A program made the translations under genes and the position numbers. The notes under the pieces were generated by a model, which had not been told where the DNA came from, did not search any database, and was given only the letters and a program-made list of their open reading frames with translations. This document shows positions 35,631-46,054 of a stretch of DNA of 64,000 nt, one piece after another. The DNA is taken from the NCBI GenBank assembly GCA_951799445.1, contig OX637289.1, positions 48,460,264 through 48,524,263 on the forward strand, given 5' to 3'. Numbering within the stretch: the stretch's first letter is position 1; every line of letters begins with the position of its first letter. Source of the stretch: Pseudisothecium myosuroides. Its lineage: Eukaryota; Streptophyta; Bryopsida; Hypnales; Lembophyllaceae.

Positions 35631-38255
35631 TCACCAATAATCACCACAAGAACACACGCCATCTTGGAAGTGGTGAAAGCGATTAGCATCCCTCAAAACA
35701 ATATCTCGTTCAGTCACCTTTGAGATAAACTTGGTTGCTATATGGCAGTCTGAACACACTCGAAGGTTCTTGAACACCCGAATTGGCTCTCCACAGGGGG
35801 TCCGCATGAGTCCATAAGCAATAGCCAACTTCTCGCTATGGGAGCAAAGAGCAAGTTCTTTCTCCTCCTTCTCAATGTTCCGCAACACTAGCCGGGTATC
35901 AGGAATGTAGCCTTCCGCCTTAATTGTCTCAGTCAATCTCCTCAGCTCAACATAGATCTCCTTCGCTTCTGAGTGAGAAGTATCCCCTACGACGAAGTCA
36001 TGGACCTTGTTATCAACTTCAATCCAGCTACGCCCTGGCTCCTTGCGTATACCTCTCTCCTGCATCATAGTGCGCACCCACAACACCTCCTCCCACTTGC
36101 CAGCTGCAGCAAAGATATTCGAGAGAAGCACGTATGCAGAAGCATCCTTCGGTTCCAACTTGAAGAGCTCATTAGCGGCAAGTTTGCCCAACTCCACATT
36201 ACCGTACGTTCTACAAGCACCAAGCAAGGCTCCCCAAGTTGCACCATTTGATTCCACCGGCATGTTGTCAATCAAGAGCTTTGCTTCCTCCAAGTGTCCT
36301 GCTCGCGCAAGAACATCCACCATGCAGTTACAATGCACCACAGTAGGTTCGATGCCATAATCTTGTGTCATAGCAGAAAAATGTCTACGGCTCTCATCCA
36401 CAAGGCCTGAATGACTACAAGCTGACAACACTGCAACGAATGAGATCTCGTCGGGCTTCATACCGTCTGCAATCATAGTTTTAAAGACTTCCAGCGCTTC
36501 ATGCCCACATCCATGCTCTGCAAGTCCACCAATCATCACGTTCCAAGTAATCACGTCCCGTTCCTCCATCTTGTCAAAAACCAGTCGCGCATCATCGATA
36601 CTGCCACACTTTGCATACATGTGCACCAGCGCGGTGCCCACACGCACATCTGACTCAAATCCGGCTTCACGGGCATGGCCATGAACCTCCCTGACCCACT
36701 CCAAAGCCCCCGCACTTGCACATGCATTCAGGATACTCACATATGTAAATGCGTCTGGTTTGAAGCCTTCCCGTTTCATTTGGACAAGAAGTCGATATGC
36801 TTCAGACCCACATCCATGCTCTGCAAGTCCACCAATTATCACGGTCCAAGTAATCACGTCCCGTTCCTCCATCTTGTCAAAAGCCAGTCGCGCATCATCG
36901 ATACTGCCACACTTTGCATACATGTGCACCAGCGCGTTGCCCACACGCACATCTGACTCAAATCCGGCTTCACGGACATGGCCATGAACCTCCCTGACCC
37001 ACTCCAAAGCCCCTGCGCTTGAACATGCATTCAGGATACCCATATATGTGATTGCGTCTGGTTTGAAGCCTTCCCGTTTCATTTGGACAAGAAGTCGATA
37101 TGCTTCAGACCCACAGCCATGTTGCGCAAGTCCTCCAATCATCACGTTCCAAGTTATCACGTCCCGTTCCTCCATCTTGTCAAAAGCCAGTCGCGCATCA
37201 TCGATACTGCCACACTTCGCATACATGTGCACCAGCGCGTTGCCCACACGCACATCTGACTCAAATCCGGCTTCACGGGCATGGCTATGAACCTCCCTGA
37301 CCCACTCCAAAGCCCCCGCGCTTGCACATGCATTCAGGATACTCGCATATGTAAATCCGTCTGGTTTGAAGCCTTCCCGTTTCATTTGGAGAAGAAGTCG
37401 ATATGCTTCCTCACCATCACCACTGTCGGCATATGCTCCAATCATCACATTCCAGGTAATCACATTGCGACTCGCCAACTTATCAAAAGTGTTCCTTGCC
37501 TCCTCTATGTTCCCACACTTTGCATACGTTTTAAGGAGCGAAGTCCCCACACGAACATCTGACTCGAACCCACCCTGTTTGATATATCCATGAACTTCCT
37601 CAACCCACTTTAAGGCTGATGGGCTCGCACAGGCTTTCAGGATGCTCACGTAAGTAATTGCATTAGGTTGCATACCTTTCTTTCGCATGCGATGGAAAAC
37701 TTCCATGGCGTCTTTCCCACATCTGTGCTGAGCATAACCTCCAATCATGACGTTCCAACTAACAACATCCTTATTCGCAAGTTCGTCAAACAGTCCGCAG
37801 GCATCCTCCAGTCTCCCACATCTGATGTATCCACTCAATAGGTTGGTTGCCACATATATATTCTGCTGCATGCCAGTCTCAATGGCGCACCCATGAACCT
37901 GCTTTACTGCCGAAAGGTCTTCCTGCTTCAAGCACCGCTTCAGAATTTCGACATAGGAGTACGAGTCTATTGCAATGCCCTGTTGAAGTCGGTTCTTCAA
38001 AAGATCAATTGCTTCACTAGCGTTCGTTGCGCTTTGCAGGCGCTTACTCCCACCACTAACTTGAGCTGCTTGCTTTGACGCTTTCGCACTAGCGGGCGAA
38101 GTTTTTCTCCAAACTGATGACGATGAACACCTAATGGGTCCGCTGCTCCTTCCTCCATAGGAGGCTGAGACACATAAAATACACGGCTGTATATGCCATG
38201 GAGACTTCAAGAGTGTGATCACACAGGCATCCTGGTCACACAAATCCTCGACAGT
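35631..38255 (-). CDS. PLS-class PPR protein with E and DYW domains (RNA editing factor)
   Basis: About 870 codons in one exon, ending in GDYW and TGA. A tract of PLS-type pentatricopeptide repeats (VSWNVMIGGYAQ, DVITWNVMIGG) fills most of the protein, followed by E/E+ motifs (GACRTYGNVELG, YVLLSNIFAAAGKWEEV) and a full DYW cytidine deaminase domain with HSEKLA (about residue 802) and CSDCH (Cys about 830 and 833), the zinc-binding deaminase residues. Such proteins bind organelle transcripts and convert C to U. Three repeat triplets of about 303 bp are almost identical. No ATG occurs in the first 128 codons. A perfect acceptor, TTTTTTGACAG, ends at 38256, so an upstream exon should supply the start and targeting peptide. 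An in-frame TGA lies just before that acceptor. Confidence 0.93.
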   Translation of the reverse strand, partial: TVEDLCDQDACVITLLKSPWHIQPCILCVSASYGGRSSGPIRCSSSSVWRKTSPASAKASKQAAQVSGGSKRLQSATNASEAIDLLKNRLQQGIAIDSYSYVEILKRCLKQEDLSAVKQVHGCAIETGMQQNIYVATNLLSGYIRCGRLEDACGLFDELANKDVVSWNVMIGGYAQHRCGKDAMEVFHRMRKKGMQPNAITYVSILKACASPSALKWVEEVHGYIKQGGFESDVRVGTSLLKTYAKCGNIEEARNTFDKLASRNVITWNVMIGAYADSGDGEEAYRLLLQMKREGFKPDGFTYASILNACASAGALEWVREVHSHAREAGFESDVRVGNALVHMYAKCGSIDDARLAFDKMEERDVITWNVMIGGLAQHGCGSEAYRLLVQMKREGFKPDAITYMGILNACSSAGALEWVREVHGHVREAGFESDVRVGNALVHMYAKCGSIDDARLAFDKMEERDVITWTVIIGGLAEHGCGSEAYRLLVQMKREGFKPDAFTYVSILNACASAGALEWVREVHGHAREAGFESDVRVGTALVHMYAKCGSIDDARLVFDKMEERDVITWNVMIGGLAEHGCGHEALEVFKTMIADGMKPDEISFVAVLSACSHSGLVDESRRHFSAMTQDYGIEPTVVHCNCMVDVLARAGHLEEAKLLIDNMPVESNGATWGALLGACRTYGNVELGKLAANELFKLEPKDASAYVLLSNIFAAAGKWEEVLWVRTMMQERGIRKEPGRSWIEVDNKVHDFVVGDTSHSEAKEIYVELRRLTETIKAEGYIPDTRLVLRNIEKEEKELALCSHSEKLAIAYGLMRTPCGEPIRVFKNLRVCSDCHIATKFISKVTERDIVLRDANRFHHFQDGVCSCGDYW

Positions 38256-40400
38256 CTGTCAAAAAACACATTCAAGTGGTATCAATTTCAGCATAAGGTA
38301 CTCATCGGTTCTAAGATTTAATGTTTAACGTCCAACAACCAAGTTCACGTCCTGTCAGTTTGGGAGAAGCGTACCACCGTATTGATCAAATATACTGCTG
38401 TCGACGGACCTAAATGTATCGGACACATGTGTTGCTAACATGACTACGGTACTTCAGTTCAGACAAGTCACAAGTCATCCAACTACTTCCGTAGAACAGG
38501 TGAATGGCTGGAAGTCAACGCTCACTCACCCGTGCACCAGCTCCAAGCACCACATAGCTTCTCGTCTGCTGCCTATGATGCGACAAAAGGTGCATTAATG
38601 CGGACATTTTGTGGCTCTGCATATAGAAACTTCTAAAGGTTCCGCTTCAACAACAGAGTGACACCACAGATAGAAATCCAACTTCTCATCTAGAAAAAGT
38701 ATAGGACTGAATCCCCTTTCAAGTGTACGTCCTCCATCAGTTGAAAAGAGCTCCTTCTGCATATCCAGGCCATGTCTGAAACCTTGAGTAAAAGTTGAAA
38801 AAATAGCAAATAAGTATCAATCTGCTCCCTTCAACTGAGTTCCTTCTCTTCCTCAAATTGCTAAACCTCCAGGCCGGAAGAGAAATTCTAGTTTCGTTCA
38901 GCAACCCCAACCTCAACATCAGCAACGTCCAATGAACACAACAAGCTTCAAAACTCGACTTCAGCAGTGACACAAAGTATCATGTATGACTGGCAATATC
39001 TTCAAGTCTGTCCAATTGCTTGTCTGATTTAATACCTCCTTCTCGGCCTTCAGCACCAATAATTCCAAGGTCTGCCGCTTCCAACTTATTGACTAGAAGT
39101 TCAGTTCAGTCCACACACAAAAGTTCCACATATGAATGCCTGTCTTGAGATCTTCCGCTCCCCGTTAACTGAAAACGATCTCCTCCTAATTTCGGAACCC
39201 CCTCCAAATTGCTCAGCCATCAGGGTTCTGAGAGAAAAAAACACTCACTAGTTCCCTGCATCAACCACAACCGACGTATGGAGCCTTAATACTTAGCTTC
39301 AGTCAAACAAATTACGGCCTTCTGCTCCCTTGCGTCTGTGTCTGTTCGATTCTCCACACTGCTCAACCCGGAACTCTCAGACCACCAAGCACGGAGGAAG
39401 GAACAACTGCAGCAGCTTGACATCAACATCAACAACTTCAAAGGACTTCAGCTTCAGAAAACTGGACTGGAACGTAGTCAGGGGAAACCTCAAATGTGAA
39501 AGTATCAATCTCTAAGATTCTCTAATCCCGTACACACTCTTCTATAGCCGGCAAGAAAGCTGCAACAGATACTGTAACTCATGAAAAGCAAGAAACCTAA
39601 ACCACAACATCGCACATGAACAACCCCAATATCTGAGCTTCCCTCCCCAATCGAGTAAACCTCCAAGCAGGAAGCGAACCCACAACGCCCACAACTCTCG
39701 ACATATGCAAACAGCTTTAAAATTTAACTTTGCTGCAGAGAAAGGATATCATGCTGCAGTGAGGAATTATGCCCTGAAGGCGGAAAGTTCTGCTGTTGTA
39801 CATGAAGGCGGAAAGTTCGATTTTTAGAATCCTTGAGGCCTTGAGTGACAACAGCAGAACTGAAAGTTCTAAAATCCACGGTCCCAGGAATCCTCTTTGC
39901 CCCTCAAAATGGTGTCTGGCCTGCAGCAAAACCACGAACCCCTGCTTATCCGAAAATCCCGGCGAAGGACAGACTCGGATATCCTTAGCCGCATCCTAAG
40001 TAAAGATTGAAACCGGTCACTTCAAACCTTAGATCTAAATCGAACGAGAATTCACGACTACGAGAGATTAGGGTTTGGGCCTTCTTCCGTTTGCACCACC
40101 AGTAGGCTGCTCTGTTTTCTACGCGGTAGGAGCGGCTGTGGTCGGTTTGCGAGTTCTCCGTTGGGATCGGAATTCGGAAGCCCTGCATTTCCGATGGAGG
40201 CTCTGTGCGATAGCGTTGACGCGAAGAACTAATGTACTCCGTCCGTACTAAATACGTGATGTCTGTTAGGGATGAATGTTTGCGAGTAGTTGCTCTTTGA
40301 ATATTCTCTCCAATTTTGTTTAGTTGACTCCCAAAGAACTCACTACAGTAGTGGGCTGACTGGGCTCTTATTGCGACCCTCTTCTTCAAACAGTGACCCT
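38256..40400 (-). other. probable leader exon and intron region of the PPR gene
   Basis: GC content is clearly above that of the surrounding DNA. The end near 40,000-40,400 looks like a plant 5' leader on the minus strand (AAACCCTAATCTC) and holds an open frame of up to 134 codons. The middle (38,800-39,800) contains three or four strongly diverged repeats, recognisable by CAAGCTTCAAAACTCGACTT (38,940) and AGCTTTAAAATTTAACTTTG (39,711) before TATCATG. The first exon of the PPR gene should lie here, but I cannot fix its borders. Confidence 0.4.
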
Positions 40401-43400
40401 ACAAGAAAGTCTGGAATGGAGTATAAGTGATTTTGAAATGAACTGTCGATAATGTGAGAGCGTATTAACCCCTAAATGCCCAAGGCACCAAATTTTGGTG
40501 TCGACAATACTTTGAAGTTAAATAAAACCTAGCCAAGTTGCTATTTTTAGTAGTTTATATTTTTGTAAAATTCTTTTTGAGAGTCCAATTTTTAGCACCA
40601 AAAATCCAATTTTGAAAATGATTGATTATGATTTTTTCTATTCAAGATTTTGTGCAAGGGTACCCATTGTAATCTTGAATTTCCATAGTGTTGAGGGCTT
40701 TTAGAAATGAGCCTCAAATACACTAGATCTTGGAGAAAAAATCACATTTTAAATTCATTCAAAAAAATTGTAAAGTAGATTTTGAGAAGCCATAAATTGA
40801 TTTTGGTTATGCATGTTAGGCCCTTTGACCTCATATTTTTTGGTGACCAAATTTTTAGATTTGAAATGTGAAAAAAAGATTGAAAGAATTTCTTAGTTTT
40901 CACACCCTCATGATCAAACATTATAATCTTTCAACCTATATTAAGTGATACTGTTGTGTTTTCTTTTCCTATGTGATTCCTAATATGTCTAGTTTGAAAT
41001 TGTACAGTTACAATTTTTTTTTAAATAATACAACTTATCAAATTGTTGGCTTTTTATTCAATTTAGATCAAATTTGTAAAAGCTCAAAAAAGGCCTTGGA
41101 TATTTAGGGATTAAGATTTGTCAGAGATTGGTTTATACTTAGCCAATGGATGGAATCATAAGAACCAGTGTGGGTCCACTTTGGAACTAAGGGGATACTA
41201 GACAAGTGTCCATTGAATTCTTGCAAGAAAAGTTGCAAGAAACACATTTAAGGTTGAACCTCCTTCTTCTAAAATGCTTCTCAGTCACTCATAACTTTAA
41301 TTTTTGGATTGATATGAAATTTTAGCCATACAAACTATACTATTATGCGTACTTTTCCAAAAAAAATTTATTGGAAACGAACACTATATGAAGAAGAAAC
41401 AAGCTTTCAAAAGTTCACTGTAATCCAAAACTCTCGGATTTTGAACTTCAAATTGCTTCCAAACATTCAAAACAATTTGGATTTGAAAATTTTACCACAA
41501 TAACTAGACTCCAAGTAAAACATAACCCAACAAATTTTTATTGAAAATAGACATTGGATGAAGTAAATACAAGCCCCCAAAGTTGTAGCCATCAAATGTA
41601 GTTTGATAAACTCAAATTGAACTTGCAAATTTTGATTGGCTTCCAAAAAATCAAGACATTTTTGGATTGATCTGAAAATTTTACCACATAAATTAAAAAA
41701 GAGAGCGCAAATTTTCCAACAAGTTCTATTGAATTTAGACATCGGATGCAAAAATTATAGCACTTTGAATTGGACTTGAAACTATCTAAAGAAACTTTTG
41801 GTCCCTTGGAGCGTTTACGGGTTAGGTTTAGTAATGGTTGCATTTCGGAACCTTGTGTGTAACTTTTTACATGCCGCAATGCTTGTTTTTGGTAAATCCA
41901 TATCTTTGCTCAAATTGCGTGTGTAGGATTTGCAAGGCTTACAATTAGGAATAGGTGCCTACAACAAAATTCTTTGGAAATTCATAAGTAATTCATAAAT
42001 GCGCCAAAAAATATTGAACCGATTGTGTTAGATTTTGCATCAATTTTTCTTCAAGTGAAAAATAAGGCAAAATACTTTTGTGCATCTGAAATCCATCAAA
42101 AAGGCCAACTAGACCTTAAAGAGTCGCTTCATGAATACACTACCTTATGACCTTAGAGTCAAACTTGGAAGTTTTTCACTTTGTATCTTCCATTTTTTTT
42201 CTAATTTTGAGTGAATTCTTTTGGTTATATTTTTCAGAGAAGAAATCACATGTCTAATATATGCCACTAAATTTTCTAAATATTTTGTAAGAATTTCAAA
42301 TTACCATTAATTTTCAAAGAAAAAATTAAGAAAATCCATATCAAATACGTCTATGTACACATCATGCTCAAAAATCTGAAATTTTCAGAATAGTAGTACA
42401 TTATAGTGTAGAACATTATGCTTTATAGAAAATTTCTACATCACTCCATATTTGAAGTTGTGGTTATAGACCTTCAACTTCAACTTGAGAATTTCTTGTA
42501 TTAAAGAATTTTTCAAAATTTGCAAGTAGGTTAGAAACTTCACTTTAGAAGCTTCATAAGTGGTAGGGACTTTTGTGATGCATTGATTGAAGTGGAGTGG
42601 AGGTTGAAGGGCATATTTTATGACGATTGGATTAAGATATACCTAAATTGTCAAGGTCATCGTAGTAAAAGAATAGGCACTTCAAGAATAATTGTGATGC
42701 CAACTTGGAGTTGTTCTTGTATAATTGGGCCTAGTATATTAAATAGGAGAATATCTTGTTGTAAATTTGTAACGCAAGGGTATATAAGCACGTAGAGCAC
42801 CTTGAGTAGTTAGTTGATTTTGAATTGGACACATGGAGTTGTGGCTTGTAAAAAGGAAGATTCCAAATATACTTCTCATATAGTTTACATATAAAGGCAT
42901 GCATTTGAAAGAAAAGTTGGGTGTAATTGTTATAGATTTTGCCTTCAATTGAAGATAGTTGTTGATATATTGAATCAAAAAGCTTTGTACTCATATATTT
43001 TGTTGAGTATAATTTGACACTCATATATTTTGTACATCAAAATTGTGTATTTTTATAGACTTCATTGATGATTGCAAAATATGCCATTTGTATGCATAAA
43101 CTTTTTTCAATCTACATGTAGATCACTACAATACTTTGCACAATCAGTTGTGTCCAAGTGCTCTTCTATTTCTTATGGTTCAATTTTCATCTCACATATC
43201 CTTAGTCCTTCATAATTCAATGAGAATTAAAAGATTCTCAAAATATCCCTCAAAGTACTATATTTGCATTGGGACTTAAAGGGCATATTCATTAAAATGA
43301 GACAAAATGCATAAATTAAGACATCCATACCCCACTTTTCAAGGCCTATATTTCAAAGATAGTTGTTCAAGGCAAAGATAAATTAGGGCAAACCTATGAT

Positions 43401-43846
43401 GCAAATTGAAATTATAAAAGCTCGTTTTGCAAAAGGCATACAACACTCAAAGACAAATATACTAGGATAATACATAATGAGAAGTGTGCGTCCACAAGAG
43501 AGGCCAAGAAGTATGTTGCATTACACAAAAAAAAATTTACATTAAAAAGTAGAAATTTACTTCAAAACTCTCAAAACTCTCACTTCTATATAAACAACGA
43601 AGTCTACTTTGCTTTACTCATTATATTTTTTGTATTTTATTTAAAAGAATGTCAATTCCAATGTCTATTCTACTAATCGTAATCACATGGTTTCCTTCAC
43701 ACGTGTGAATTGCCTAACCATGGCTTGTGCTTTACGAAGTGATCTTCGCTACCTCTATTGCTTTCTCCTTTGCCCTTCCTCTCAAGATATCCTCGCGCCG
43801 AGAATGCTTGAGAAGCCTACTTTCATTGATGAACTCTCTGCACGCC
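40401..43846. other. AT-rich tract, no gene; three diverged 180-bp repeats
   Basis: No supported coding sequence. At about 41,270-41,770 a unit recurs three times with period 178-185 bp. The landmarks are TTGGATTGATATGAAATTTT (41,296), TTTGGATTTGAAAATTTT (41,476) and TTGGATTGATCTGAAAATTT (41,661), each followed by ACCACA or GCCATA and later by a 'GACATYGGATG' type word. Confidence 0.5.
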
Positions 43847-46054
43847 TGTGAGTTCCCAATTTGTCACTTGGGACTCGTAGAATTATTTTTTTGAAATTTG
43901 CAATTTAAAGTTGATAAAAGTATACAAAAAGCCATTAAAAGAGTGTAGAACCAGAATACGGTTGTGTCATAACCATTATAGTATTTGGTCTAGATTTCTG
44001 TTTATACTTAGAATCTCCCCAAACCTCGCCTAAAAATAGAGTAGAAATAACGAGATGGCTAGAATTAGAGGATTTGAGTCACACAGCTCCAAAAGGGCTA
44101 AATCCCACCATGGATGTGGCAATTCATGGCTAAGTTGATCCAAAGGATCTACAGCAAGGCCACTAGGTCGGGTCCTAGAGTTAGATTTAGAATTCCCCAT
44201 TAGATCGACAAATTTCCAAAATTCCGATTGTTAGTATGCAGAAGCCACTAACATAAGACAGGGCCGTGGAAGAATCTTTAGTCCAAGGATGGTGTTTCAG
44301 GAGAAATTCCATGCCAGGAGTCCAACGATGAAATCGATTCGCCAAGATTCCTCCACTTGTAGAAGATTCTCGCACCATCGCCAATTCGAGGAGATGACTA
44401 GTTTTAATCTTCACTGACCAATTGTGCCAAGTACGGAAACGCACCTACACGTCTTTCATGTGACTCCCTGAGAGGTCCCATGAAAATTTCCGGCATCTTT
44501 CGACTTGCAGAAGAATCTTTTTTGGATGGTCAACCGTTCTAACCTCCAACGGGAATTTTGTGGAAATTACCCAGATTACAATAAAATCTTTTTAAAAATT
44601 AGACTAGCTTGTTTTATGTTAATAATGCACTCCGTGAAATTTCACGACATTCCGATAGCGGCAAGTACCCGAACCGACAAGATTCCTCGGGAAGTAACCA
44701 CGTGGCGGGGTCCTCGCGACGTTGACCGGCATTTCGGGACCATACGATGGTAAAACAAAGTCAACCAAGAGTCCTTTCCAACTCTCTTGCACCTACCGAA
44801 GATCCTAGGCTAATTACATTTCTCAAAATAGGAGACCCCCAAGATCTAGGATTTTACCACGATTTGGTTTTTAAATTAAATTAGCCTACGATGGGTTTTT
44901 GATCTCGGTACAGGGGGCAAAGAGGTTTAGGACAAAATACGGCGATCTGGAGCCAACAGTGCAATCCGTTTGGCAATTGGAGTCAATATCCAAAAGTTAG
45001 GATGTTGGTTTAGCATAGATGGTAGAAGTAGTTTTTAGGAATGAGGATGAAAATCCGAGTTGATAAGTTTACCTTAGAAATTTAGAGAGAGGGGTGGGCC
45101 CTTGCAAACTTATATGAGGGCCCCATTTCTCTCTCTAAAACACCCCCAATTCTTGTTTTGGGTTTGTGGTCCAAGTTATTTTGGATATTTCGGTGTTTGA
45201 AGCCAAAAACCTCTATGGTGTTTTTGGAGCACTTTTGGCTCCATTGTTGTTGTATTTCAAGCTTTGAAGATCCTTCAAGGTCCTTCTATCTTGCGTTGTG
45301 TACTCTTTGTGTACTTCTTCTTGTGCTTTTGTTGCAAGTTGAGAGCCCTCCTCTCTTTTGTGCGTTTTTGTTGCTAACTTGTATGTCTTGAGAGTCTTTT
45401 GGTGTCTTGTTCTAATCCTAAAGCCACCCCCCATCGTACCTTGGCAATGCTGCTTTAGGGGGCCTTTAGTTCGTAAAGTTATGTGTCACTATGTATCCTA
45501 ACTTGTCTATTTCCCTAGTCACGTGTTCTTATTTTCTTCTAACCTCCCTCTCGTTGTGTAGACCTCCCTCGAGACGGTGAAGCTTTGACTTTGTCAAGTG
45601 TCTTCTTTAAGTGTGTCTTTTTCTACCCTCTTCTAAAGTCTCCCTCCTCGTGTGGACCCCCCCCCCCGGGACGGCGAAGCTTTGAACCTGTAACTAAGTC
45701 AAGTCCTATAGTGTGTATTAAAACAAGTCCCAGACGGCGGAGCTTTGAACCCCTGGAGTGTCGCAAGTCCTAAAGTTGGTATTAAACCCAATTTTACGGC
45801 GAAGCTTTGAACCTCCACAACCCCTAATTCCAAAGTCTAGTTTCCAATACCTTCTTGGGAAAGTCCAGAGTTTAGCTTCCAAGATTGATCATAGGCTCCT
45901 AGAAGACTGGTGACCGTCCCGTAACATTTAGCTTAGTGTGGCATTCTAAAAATTTGGGCCTAGCCCCCGGACGGCGAAGCTTCGATCCTGGCATTAACTT
46001 TCCAATAACAAAAAATCCGATTTAGTTTTGTGTTAGTGGGTTCCCCTAAGGGAG
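43847..46054 (+). mobile_element. LTR (family 1, copy B), interrupted by the Athila-like element
   Basis: Starts TGTGAGTTCCCAATTTGTCA and aligns with copies A and C. It has the promoter region near 45,110 and five reiterations of the GGCGAAGCTTTGAACCT motif. The Athila-like element begins directly at 46055, so this LTR was its target. If copy A and copy B belonged to one element the PPR gene would lie inside it. I regard them as separate insertions, because the copies differ a lot and no retroelement proteins lie between. Confidence 0.7.
45571..45990 (+). repeat. five reiterations of the LTR motif ACGGCGAAGCTTTGAACCT
   Basis: Motif copies begin at about 45574 (ACGGTGAAGCTTTGA), 45671, 45734 (ACGGCGGAGCTTTGAAC), 45796 and 45971 (ACGGCGAAGCTTCGATCCT). 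The spacing is irregular, 60-175 bp, with unrelated sequence between. The copies often follow a CCTCCCTC or C-run block. Confidence 0.8.

Noticed and set aside
36007..37593. Several plus-strand frames of 60-117 codons
   Set aside because: Antisense shadows of the PPR repeats; they recur with the same 303-bp period.
21862..46054. LTR copies A and B as the two ends of one 24-kb element carrying the PPR gene
   Set aside because: The copies differ strongly, copy C lies inverted outside, no PBS or retroelement protein was recognised between them, and other repeats fill the interval.
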